Shown piece after piece: positions 9,616 through 20,200 of a stretch of DNA of 64,000 bases. Source of the stretch: Alloascoidea africana (lineage: Eukaryota > Ascomycota > Alloascoideomycetes > Alloascoideales > Alloascoideaceae). Location of the stretch: contig JAKTTT010000004.1 of assembly GCA_030581615.1 (NCBI GenBank), positions 1-64,000 of the forward strand, given 5' to 3'. The notes under the pieces were generated by a model. That model was given only the letters and a program-made list of their open reading frames with translations, was not told where the DNA came from and did no database searches. Position 1 is the first letter of the stretch. Every line of letters starts with the position of its first letter. The translations under genes were made by a program, and so were the position numbers.

Positions 9616-10944
9616 ATGTCGTCTATGCAAGAAATTCAAGCCCAATTGATGCCTCCCGGTGCTGCTCCGGGCACTGGAGGCACAAAAGTTGCTGAACTCA
9701 TAAAGAAATTGCTCAACCTGACATCTGTTGCCGATGTTCCTGATGAATTGGTCAACGCGGCAAAAGGATCCTCTATGGCCACCTTTGGTGGATTTCCTGA
9801 CACCAGTGATTTTGTTCCTAGTGGACTGTTTATCGCTATTTTTTCAATTTTCTTCTTAGCACACATGTACATTTTTGTCAAGAACTTGAGCAGAGGCCAT
9901 CGTTTTTTCTTGTCACTTGGGTTTGCATTTTACTCACTCATGAACATTGTGGGTTTTGCAATTAGAATAAAATGGGCTGAGGTGTTTCTTAATGTTAATA
10001 TGGGACTCATTTCCACTGGTTTGATCGTCGTCTCAAGCATTGTACTTGCTTCGCTCAACGCAATCTTAGCGCATCGCATCTTTACATGGAAGCACCCTGA
10101 AGCTGGTCAATCTAGATGGTTCAACATCCACATGTATGTTATCTACTGTATGGTGGTAGCTATCATTGTTATGGCTCTTTGTGCTCAGATTATCCCGAAC
10201 TTGCACTTTTTAAGCCCTAAGAATTATCTTCGATGCAAACAAGTGAACCGTGTCGCTGCTATATTTGCCTGTCTCTATTCAATTACTGCTCTTTCGCTTT
10301 TGGCAAATGCCTTTATCATCCCTCCAGGAACAGTGTCTGGTCACTCTCCTTTTAAGAGATGTGGACAAGAGATGCCTCTCACCTATAGCCCTTACTGGAT
10401 TGAGAGCTACAGCATTTGGTACTTTGTTCCAAAAGGCTCTGTCAGACCAATTTATCGAAACAGCCCCTTGGCAAAGGCCATCCGTGTGATAAATTCTACC
10501 AAGGTGCCTGCTGGTGGGAGAGCCAATATGTTGCATCCGTCTCCCAAGGATGGATTCCAAATGGAAGTCTCGGTTGCTATCATTACTATTTCTTCAATTG
10601 TGATTTTGCTTGGCTCCATTTTCAGATGCGTTTCAACTTTCATTGACCAACATGCTGGAGGTTATGGAACTGGAATTCCCAGAGGCAGTTGGGTCTTTGA
10701 GTCAAAGGTTATGTACATTGTGTATCCTGCTCTTCAGGTTGTTGTCAACATCCTTTATCTTTTCTTCAGAGTGGATCTCAGGTTCTATATCCCCGATATG
10801 GCTCTTAAAACCGATGGTCCTCTTGAAGAGCAAACCAGCTTTGAAGGTCTTGAAGACAAGCCAAGCATGGAGCTACGCAGTAACGCCAGCGCTAAAGGAA
10901 CCAAAAACAATGCGTTGGAGAACTCGATTACTGGTTCCAGCTAA
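9616..10944 (+). CDS. Seven-helix membrane protein, DUF3112-like
   Basis: The product has 442 codons and no intron. Seven strongly hydrophobic segments are visible: VPSGLFIAIFSIFFLAHMYI, a helix around FFLSLGFAFYSLMNIVGF, one around GLISTGLIVVSSIVLASL, YVIYCMVVAIIVMALCAQI, IFACLYSITALSLLANAFII, VAIITISSIVILLGSIF and VMYIVYPALQVVVNILYLFF. A soluble loop of about 75 residues separates helices 5 and 6. The tail after helix 7 is charged and cytosolic-looking. The layout resembles fungal membrane proteins grouped as DUF3112, whose function is unknown. The open frame extends 40 codons further upstream, but that part is encoded by a CT-rich leader. The ATG at 9616 (AAGAATGTCG) was therefore chosen. 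Confidence 0.75.
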   Translation: MSSMQEIQAQLMPPGAAPGTGGTKVAELIKKLLNLTSVADVPDELVNAAKGSSMATFGGFPDTSDFVPSGLFIAIFSIFFLAHMYIFVKNLSRGHRFFLSLGFAFYSLMNIVGFAIRIKWAEVFLNVNMGLISTGLIVVSSIVLASLNAILAHRIFTWKHPEAGQSRWFNIHMYVIYCMVVAIIVMALCAQIIPNLHFLSPKNYLRCKQVNRVAAIFACLYSITALSLLANAFIIPPGTVSGHSPFKRCGQEMPLTYSPYWIESYSIWYFVPKGSVRPIYRNSPLAKAIRVINSTKVPAGGRANMLHPSPKDGFQMEVSVAIITISSIVILLGSIFRCVSTFIDQHAGGYGTGIPRGSWVFESKVMYIVYPALQVVVNILYLFFRVDLRFYIPDMALKTDGPLEEQTSFEGLEDKPSMELRSNASAKGTKNNALENSITGSS

Positions 10945-11418
10945 GATTTATGTTTTGAATATTTATGACGCTCTTTTTACTCTTTCTCTGATGAAAAGCA
11001 TATACGGCAAGGTATAGATATAGAACTATTAGTTTTTTTTAAGACTTTGATAGAGATTTACTATTGAATACTACATGGATTATGTTAAAGCCCACACTGT
11101 TCTAGTAATTTTGCAAGGTTTAGACAATAGTTCCGGCTTCCGAAGGAATTAGAATTCTAATCAAGCCAAGAGATTCGCTTCAACCCAATCTCTTTTTGTT
11201 GAAAACCTGAATCTAACCCGTTCAGTGATTAATGTCCAGTTCTAATATTAAGCGCTGACCCAGAAATCTTTATTCTGACGTCCGGGTAATGTGCAGGAAG
11301 ATGCCATGAAAAAAATATAAAATCAGAGTTGAAGACTTTAATGGTCCATCTCTGTCGTTCAGATTGTTTACATTCAACATATCAGGCAATATAAGAATAC
11401 AGTGGGTTGAATCAAAAC
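10945..11418. other. Intergenic: DBP8 promoter
   Basis: Spacer between two plus-strand genes. It contains CCGGGTAA (Reb1 type) at 11282-11289, 130 bp before the DBP8 start. Nothing else recognised. Confidence 0.55.
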
Positions 11419-12814
11419 ATGTCCGATTCCGATTTTGCGAGTCTGGGATGTCCAAGGTGGCTTGTTGAAGCCCTAAATTCAATGTCTATATTTAAGCCAT
11501 CGGCAATCCAGAAGGCATGTATCCCATCGATCTTAGAAGGTATGTGATATGAAAAACACTTTTCATTATCAGTGACAAGATATACTAACTTTATGTACTT
11601 TAGGGAGAGATTGTATTGGAGGGGCCAAGACTGGTAGTGGTAAAACGATAGCGTTTGCAGCGCCCATGATGACAGAATGGTCCAAAGATCCTATGGGAAT
11701 ATTTGGTCTTGTTCTGACGCCTACAAGAGAGCTTGCTGTTCAAATAGCCGAGCAGTTCAAAGCTCTTGGGTCTGCTGTAAACATTCGAACGTCAGTTATT
11801 GTTGGAGGTGAGAGCATAGTGGAACAAGCAATCGAGTTGCAGAGGAAACCGCATTTTGTGATTGCAACGCCAGGAAGACTGGCTGATCATATACGGAGCA
11901 GTGGAGAAGACACGATAAAGGGTCTAAGACGGGTAAAGTACCTGGTTTTGGATGAAGCTGATAGGCTACTTAGCAATAGCTTTGGAGACGATTTGAAAGA
12001 CTGCTTTGGCATATTACCACCCCCAACTGAACGCCAAACTCTGCTATTCACCGCTACTGTTACTGATGCAGTAAGGAGTTTGAAGGATAGACCCACAAAG
12101 GAAGGCAAACTGCCTACAGTGGTACACGAGATAGACACAGTGGATACGTTCATTCTACCAAAAGGTTTAAAATCTAGTTTCATATTGATGCTGGAACATG
12201 TTAAAGAGGCTTACTTGTACAGTGTATTAACCCAAGAAGAAAATGCAAAAAAATCGGCAATTGTGTTTGTGAATAAGATCTTCAGCGCTGAATTATTAGG
12301 ACGAATGCTTCGAGAGCTAGATGTTAGATGCACTTCACTTCACTCTTCACTACCCCAGAGCGAGAGAACAAATGCTTTACAGAGATTTAAAGCTGGCGCT
12401 GCGAGAGTTCTCATCGCCACAGATGTGGCTGGAAGAGGTTTAGACATACCAGCAGTTGAACTCGTCATAAACTACGACATTCCTGCAAATGCAGACGACT
12501 ATATCCACCGTGTTGGTAGAACAGCGAGAGCCGGGAAAAGCGGTGAAGCGATTAGTTTTGTTTCCCCGAAAGATGTGGAGAGAATCGAAAATATAGAATC
12601 AAGAACAGGTGTTAAACTGGAAAAATATGAGGCAGTAACAGACGATATGATTATCAAGAGCTCGCTGCAGCAAGCAAGTGTCGCCAAGAGAACCGCTCTT
12701 TTGGATATGGAAAAGATCAATTTTGGTGAAAAGAAGCGTATCAATAAGAAGAAAGCAGGACTGTGGCGGGAAGCTCCCGAGCATAAAAAGAAAAAGAAAA
12801 AGACATTGAAATGA
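11419..12814 (+). CDS. DBP8: DEAD-box RNA helicase Dbp8 (40S biogenesis)
   Basis: Dbp8 is a nucleolar ATP-dependent RNA helicase needed for early 18S rRNA processing. Exons 11419-11539 and 11604-12814 splice to 443 codons (S. cerevisiae has about 431). The intron has donor GTATGT and a perfect TACTAAC branch. Motifs visible are the Q motif (FKPSAIQKACIPSIL), motif I GAKTGSGKT (47-55), PTRELA, TPGRL, DEAD (157-160) and the SAT-equivalent TAT. Motif V (ATDVAGRGLDIP) and motif VI (HRVGRTARAG) follow. The GRDCIGGAKTGSGKTIAFA context is typical of Dbp8 rather than other DEAD-box subfamilies. The C-terminus ends in a lysine cluster, common in nucleolar helicases. A Reb1-type site lies upstream. Confidence 0.93.
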
Positions 12815-13266
12815 ATGCAGTACAGTTTTTAAAACGTTATCTAATAGAAGTATCCCCTCACTGAGCATTCAATATATTCATGATCATCAAGCAATTTTTT
12901 TTTTTATGAGTTCAGCTAACCCAAGGAAGACTGACTGACGTATTTCAGTGATGAAATGTTATACCATTGCTTGAAGATAAACAGATATGCTTCTACAGTA
13001 TTGTTGTCTAATCTCAGTTATTCGGATCAATGCTGTCTTAGAGTATGATGTTCTAATATTAAGTTGCTTTGGCCTTAAAGTGTCCTATTCACATATGCAA
13101 GAATACTCCTCTTTTCTTCCGTCTTTTATATCAGTCATTTCTACGTGGGGAATCATAATTCTGTATAAATTTCAGCTTGTTAAACCTAAACTAGATATAT
13201 GATGACATAATAAATGAATGACAAAATCAAAAAGTAATAAATCAAAAATGTAGTTATTCCTCAAGT
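12815..13266. other. Intergenic: convergent DBP8 and HSP20 3' ends
   Basis: AT-rich spacer between converging genes. Nothing recognised. Confidence 0.5.
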
Positions 13267-13833
13267 TCAGTTAATGGTAATTCTTCTTCTCGAAGCTTGA
13301 GATTCCTGGGTCTTTGGGATAATCAACTCCAAAACTCCGTTCAAGTATTTGGCCTTAATCTTCTCATCATCAACTTTTGTGTCTTTGGGCAATTGAATGC
13401 GTCTTTCGAATTTTCCATAGCCACTCTCTCTTCGGTACAAGTTCTTCTTTCTTTCTTCCGTCTCTTCCTTTCTTTCTCCAGAAATGGATAATTGATAGGT
13501 TCTGGGATCAAACTCAATGTTGATGCTCTCTTGTGGAATTCCAGGAATGGTCACTTGTAATTCGTACTCTTTATCATGATCGTAAATATCCACAGTAGGC
13601 ACAATTGAAGACTCGGCTTCAAAACCAGAGAATGGACCCCATCTGCTCAAAGGAGTGTTCCAGTTGGATCTTGTAGCAACCTGTCTGTCATTATCATCCT
13701 TTGATTTTCTGTTCGACTTGCGTTCAATTGGCCTGTTGAAACCCTGGGCTTGTAGAGACCTATTAAAGGTATCAACTTCTCCATTGACAGCGTCAAAAAA
13801 GTCCCAAAATGGTGAGCTTTGAAACAATGACAT
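13267..13833 (-). CDS. Small heat shock protein, HSP20/alpha-crystallin family
   Basis: This is a 188-residue ATP-independent chaperone that should hold unfolding proteins in large oligomers in the cytosol. The N-terminal arm starts MSLFQSSPFWDFFDAVN, aromatic-rich as in the family. A charged, disordered stretch follows. The alpha-crystallin domain runs from about residue 78 to 180, with VPTVDIYDHDKEYELQVTIPG at its start and the conserved YGKFERRIQLP and LNGVLELIIPK near its end. The extreme C-terminus ends in ITIN, an I-x-I type anchor that normally docks a neighbouring subunit. There is no intron. Three heat shock elements lie 150-270 bp upstream. The promoter also abuts the TEL1 3' end. 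Confidence 0.93.
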   Translation of the reverse strand: MSLFQSSPFWDFFDAVNGEVDTFNRSLQAQGFNRPIERKSNRKSKDDNDRQVATRSNWNTPLSRWGPFSGFEAESSIVPTVDIYDHDKEYELQVTIPGIPQESINIEFDPRTYQLSISGERKEETEERKKNLYRRESGYGKFERRIQLPKDTKVDDEKIKAKYLNGVLELIIPKTQESQASRRRITIN

Positions 13834-14218
13834 TTTTAAATGCAGTTAGTATTTGATGATTGTTTTTTGTGGCGCTTAACTGAAAAGATAACCAGAATAG
13901 AAAGTTTGTTGATGAAAGATGATTCAAGAGGGAAGAATCAGCCCATTAAATACTTTTCAAATCTAATCTTTAACGTGTTTACTAGAATATTCTTCAATAA
14001 GTGCTATTGTTGGTGTTGATTGGTGATGGGCCTTCTGGAAGCATCCATATGCATCATACCATCAACACCAAAGTTGAAGTAGCCTGGAGAAGCTTCTAGA
14101 GCACTCAATTCTATTTGACTCGCCACTAAATTTCTGAGTTGTATCTGAGAAACTAGGTTACTCGTTTGCCTTCTTACAAGTTATTTTTTGATTAATTGGC
14201 TATATGATACACACGTAC
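13834..14218. other. Intergenic: HSP20 promoter and TEL1 3' end
   Basis: Contains the heat-shock elements listed separately and the 3' UTR of TEL1. No gene. Confidence 0.6.
13985..14101 (-). promoter_or_regulatory. Three heat shock elements of the HSP20 gene
   Basis: Alternating GAA/TTC units occur at 13985-13992 (GAAtaTTC), 14033-14040 (TTCtgGAA) and 14089-14101 (GAAgcTTCtaGAg, three units). These are canonical Hsf1 binding sites 150-270 bp upstream of the chaperone start, so heat induction is expected. Confidence 0.8.
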
Positions 14219-17200
14219 TCAATAGAACGGACACCAACCCCAGAATATACAGCTTAGTCTTTCAGGGTCTGTCGCTTCCTGGATTAACTGACTGACGATT
14301 GCCTCAACACGCAGTCTGTCGGAGAGCTTCCTTTGGACTCCCTGGAGAGCACGCTCCGCTTCCGAACCATCGCTTACGCTGCTGGCTCCTTCTCCTGGAG
14401 ACTGGTCCTCATTTCGCTGCAGCTTTTGCTTCTTCAACGGCGATAACGTCCACGAGTACAACGGATCGTACCTAAGGACTTCTAATATTCCTAAAATGTT
14501 CTCCTCCTGCTCTTTCAAAATCCTGAATGTAAACTCACAACTTCGTTTAAAAGTGCCATTCGTGCCTGTGACTCCCATCCCGTCAACAATATCACGAGTG
14601 AGTCTAAACGGTATTACTTCGGGCAGAGGAAGAAGCTTCCCTTGATCAAAAGAAACACCAAGATCGATATGAATGGGCATTCCCGTGTTCTCATCTAACA
14701 TGATATTGTTACAGTGACGATCACCGAGTCCTAGAATATATCCAAGAATAGATATAGTTGCAGTACCCCTCGTATAAGTCTGCCTGGCTTTAAACCAATC
14801 ATCGGGAGATTTAAATCTTTCAAAGAAAAAGTTTCTTAAGACAGGATGAATATTTTTGGTGATGGAGCGATATGTTGCGTGCCGCTCTCCTGATTTGCTT
14901 TTCTTCATTAACTCTCTTGCCTTTTTGCTGGAGTAATCTTGAGGATAGTACTTGGAATGTGCAGGGTTTAGGTAGTCAAAAAGAGCAATTGAGTTCTGTA
15001 CAAATTCAATTATTCCTGCTTTCGGACCTAAAGGAATGACTTTGTAAGTCCTTATTTTCAAATTTCTTGATCTGCTTAGTTTATTCTTCAAGAAAAAATT
15101 ATCGACTTGTTCAAAGACCTGCTCCATGATGGCATCCTGACGTAAATCATCATTACCTCCCTTTAAGAGTAGTTTATATTTTCTGCCATCAGTGCCTGTG
15201 CAAGCCAATATTTTGGGCTGGCTTAATCCAGTTGCAGCGACCGACATGTAATCATCAAACCTGTAAATTTTTGTGACATTCTTGTAGTCCTTGTCAGCTC
15301 TAACTGGAATATTCATCGTAGGAGGAGGTATTTGAAGCGATTTTACTTTGCTGGTCCACCATGTTCCTCCAACTGTACTGAGAAGAACCTTGGAGTGAGA
15401 TTTTACAGGAATCTGAGCAAGCTCAGCTGCCTTGGAACAAAACATGCGAATAGAGTTGATCAGTTCCAGGCATGAACCATCATGAGCAATAAGAGAGCGA
15501 TAGACCATTGCGCTCGCTCTAATCCTAGATTCAATTGTCTGGTCAATTTTAACTTCCTGATACATTGTGAGATTTTCAATCTGGTAAAGACTGTGGTAAG
15601 GATGATCGTGACAGATCCTCACTAACAGCTCCATCAGCACCTTTTGAAATTTACTATTGTTCTTGAGAATCCGGGATGACAGCTGATTCATCCATGGAAC
15701 GAACTTTCGCATTGGAAAGTTTTTGGTTTGCGTCTCGTTTTGTACAATGGTATTGATTGTGTCATCCTCTGAGTTTGACAGCCATAGGGTCACAAAACGG
15801 TGCAAGTCGTCGTCATATTGATCAGAAGTTTTCAAGCTCAGTAAAAAGTGATGTACACTTCTCATTACAAAGTGCAGTTTGGTATCTGTTAGTTTTTCCA
15901 GCTCTTGTTCATCCTTTTCACAGAGTATTTTCAACCTTGTCAATCGCCTTTCAGCATCCTTCATGGATGGTGGAACTCTCGGTTTATTTTCCCTCCGGTC
16001 CGAATTGCTAAGAACAAACTTTCTATACTCTGCCATCTCTTCTTCCTTCTTCCGCTTCTGCAGCTTCAGCCTTTCTATATCGCCTTCCTTGGAAAGCCTT
16101 TGGAGTTGGTCATAACAGAACATTGCATAGGTGTGAAACACTTTGGAATCAGTAATGCTATTCCGTGGACACTTGAACATATAAGAAACAGCCTTCTGGA
16201 GATAGTTTTGCATTATCGCATCTGGTCTTTCAAGTTGTGACTCTGAAAGCCACTCGGACTATAAAAAGTTGTCAGTAATCTGGCAAGAACAGTGCCAAGG
16301 TCAAGTGGTTACTTACCAATTGGGATAGTAGGAGATGGGGGCCAACGATATAATTGATATCATGTTGCTGCTTTTCATATGCCTGCTTTAATGCCTCGCG
16401 GTACATTGCAATTGGCGTTACTTTGTCGCCCAACAGCCAGAGAGTTGAAGCAGATTCGATAAGAGACAGTCGAGGAATTACCTCCGTTATTTCATTAGGC
16501 TTTTGGATGCCATCAGAAATTTTATCTAAAAGAACAGATGCGTTCATTCCTTTCTGTAATTCATTGTTGTCCCTTGCAAAGCTACCATAATTAATCAGCG
16601 CCTTGCACCTCTCGACTAGAATACGATCAGGTAGAGATTCGTCCATAGGCGATTCGCCAACGATAACCCCCGATAGGCGATTTTCGTAAAGGATGTCAAG
16701 CATTACTTTTCTTGCTAAAAGAATATTCTCAATTTCTCCAAAGTTGGCCTCGTTCTTCCAGCAAGCAGGATCAAAGTAATCAGTCCAGTCATTGCCATTG
16801 GTATCTAAGAAGTATTTGGGATCCGTAAATAGCATTTCAGCTTCTGATATGATAGAAGCTGCTTGGAAATACTCCTTTTGGTGCTGATAAAACAATTCGT
16901 CAGAACCCCTTACCAAACTAGAAACATCAGATAGACCTTCCTTGACAATATCTGAAATGCTAAATTGTCCGTCATGTACATTTTTCAACATTTTGAATAT
17001 CGCTGATTCCGAATTTTGAATCTCTGCTGGAACTGGGATATCCCATTGCCCCAAGCTCCATGCCCATTTATACATTTCATTGTCAGTATACGTATCATGG
17101 TTTTCTTGTGAAAGTTCAGAATCAGATAAAGCCATGGCGATTCTATTCATGCCAGAATTGTTCAAGTTTCTGATAAGATCCTTGCTGTTAAAAGATGAAG

Positions 17201-20200
17201 GAGAGGCAATTGATGAATTGAATTGGGACAAGCTAAAAATGAGTTTTTTTCTTGATTGTTCCTCATCATTGTCTGGCAGTTGTAAAGCTGTTTGAAGAGA
17301 CGGGACAACTGGCAGTCCATAAATCAAGTCGGGGTCGTCAATTTTGTCATATATTTCTCTTAATGAGGATACAATTGATCCATCAGACAAAGGCTGCTCA
17401 TATGCTCCAAGTTCATTTTCCAATAGCATTAGAGATGTAAGAGGCATGCCAGCGTCTAATAGATGGCTCCAATTTTCAATAATATCAATATCCAGCCACT
17501 TTTCGCCACTACCGAGTTTGATAAACTTTGCAGATTCCGAATATAAAAGAAGATAGGTTTTGATAAATAACCGATGGAGACCGGTCCTCTTCTTATCAGC
17601 CAAAAGAGAATGAAAAATAATGGTTAACTGGTCTCCACAGTCTATGTCCAAAGAAAATACAGCACAGCAAAGAAGGGGAAACAAAACCTGAGCCACCTCT
17701 CCCAATGAATTGATAAGAGCTTTAATAGGTGGCATCATTTTCCATTTTTCTTCCAAGCCATTGCATAGAAAAATACACAGGGTGGATAGCCATTTCTCGT
17801 CATCAAGCTCGCACATTTCCTTATCAGAAACAAATGACTCCAACGTGTGACTAGTTTGGATCAACCGCCTTCTGACAGAAAAATCTTTGAAGTGGCAAAA
17901 CACAGAATCATCGGCAATTGATTTCTTGACAAACTTGTAAGATTCATCGTCTAAAGTGGGTAGGACAGTAATAATATGACAAAAACATTCATGAATGGAG
18001 TAAGACATAGTCATGTCCTTGGTGTAAAACAGAGTTCCAAGCTCCTTCAAAATAGCATATAGAGGAATTTCAGGAGTGGTCCCAGTCATGCCAATGTAGG
18101 CATTCAAGTTCAAAAATTCCCATTCGTAAGGTTTCTGGAAACTGGTATTTCCGTATAAGGAATGATATTTTCCCACATATGCAGTTCTCCAGTCCTCAAG
18201 TCCGTGTAGCGCGCTAAGATCAAGAGAGATCAATTTTTCGCAAACACTCTTCTGAACGTCTACGTTGAGTAGTGAAAGCTCATTTCTAAACGCAGGAGAT
18301 ACTTCCAGATTCAATGAAAGAATTTCTAGAATTATTCTGTATGAAGCACTGTCATAGTAGCCATCTTCGTTCACGATGATATTTTCAACTTCTTTCTTAG
18401 CAAGTACGAATCCTGAAACTAAAAGCTCGGTATCTGAGAGGCCATCAAATAGAGGTTGACACGTAAGGTACTTTTGAAAACTTTTGGGGTCATTTTTAAG
18501 CTCTTCAAAGTAGTCAGCAAGCTTTGCCAGTAGCTGTTGTTGTTCCACTAGGCCAGTTGGATCTTGCCTCGACAAAGAAAGCATTTTTCGATAAATCGCA
18601 GCGAAGGTGCGAACAAATATTGATGGGTTAGAAGTCAAGTGCGGGCGACCACTGGTTACCAGATGGTCTAAAAACCATAACAGCTCACTAGAGTTCGAAG
18701 GGCTTAAGAAAGATATCAAGTTATCAAGTAGCATAGTTAAAGGATATCCTGACTTGAAGTATTCTGAGGAAAGGGCCGTTACTACTTTTAGCTTTCGAAG
18801 ATTGCACATTTGTAAAGTAGGAGCAGCTGTACTGCCAATATCTCGAAGAATATGTGAGCAAATGAATAATGCCACAGGTCCTGGCAGGAGTTGGGTCCAG
18901 TTGGAAGGAATTGGAGAACACAATTTCTCAAAGCAATTGAAAAGGTTTTCAATGGTTAAACTGGGAGCAGATCGTATAGGAAGCGGTTCGGTTGAAATGC
19001 CCATAGCTTTCAGCTCATTGTATAGAGGTTCTGAAGATTTCAAAGCAAAATTCATTAAGGAGCCAGGGGAAGACATGTCGCAATACTTGACCAGCTCATA
19101 TAATACAAGGGATAAAGTCTCTTTCAAATAACGTTCTGACTCTTCCGCTGGCATGTATTCCACAATCAGCTTTGAAATATCGGGAGAGCCTAAACCCATA
19201 CAGATTCCAGCAATATAAGGATAGTGAAGCTTGATGAAATCTTTTTCTCTGACTTTTTGAGCCTTTGAGATTCTGGTGAGGGCAGCTTTATCTTTCGTGA
19301 ACAGGCAAACTGCCACACATTCTTTCTCGTAAGTTTTGTAAAAAGATAAGAGGTCTTCTCCTTCCTTGAGGATAATAGAGAATGGTAGTTCTGCTAGAGG
19401 AACCCGCGTGATAACCCATAGGCTCAATAGCTCTACGCTATACTTTTGAAACAAATCACATGAGTTTGAACCATTGTTTTCCGACTGTGCTATCTGTTCC
19501 ACACATCTCTTAGAATATGGCAGTATTGTATCAGATCTTGCCGACTCTAATAGATCGAAAAAGCACTTTACAAGCGCCGTCTCTGAAGCTTGTGCTAGTC
19601 GTGAAAGAATGTAGCATCCGATTGCTGGCGTTTCTGTGGGAGTCTCATCATACAAACGTAGAGCTCCTCTTACTTTCTCGTAAAGAGCCATATGGTCTTG
19701 TGGGGGGAAACTTTGGACCATCAAGTCAATGCGTTCAGCAATGTTGAACTTTACCAGATTATTTGGACTTGAAAGTATAGTTAAGAAAAGTTTCTCGATT
19801 CGCTCCGTAGAGATATCCTCAATAATGTCATTATTAGTTTGATCCATCATTTTCATTAGTAGTAATGAAAAATTTGACATAAAAGAATAGTCATCAAAAA
19901 TCAAATGCTTTTCGAGCATTTTTATTAGCCACTCGCAAATATCTAAAGCATCTTTTCGAACCGGTTGAACCATTTCATAGAGAAAGGTATCAAGCCATAT
20001 TTCAGAGGAAAGTAGTAGTGTTATCGAACATTGCGTGACAGTAATCTCGGATCGTTCCCATTCATATTCAGATAGCAGATTCCCACCAATAAGCCGTACT
20101 AGGTCGCCAATTGTGGTAAAGCTCAGGTTCTTCATCTTCAGTTTTGATATAAAATCCGTAAAATGGGGAAGAACAAACACAAGCTGCTTTTGCGTTAGAG

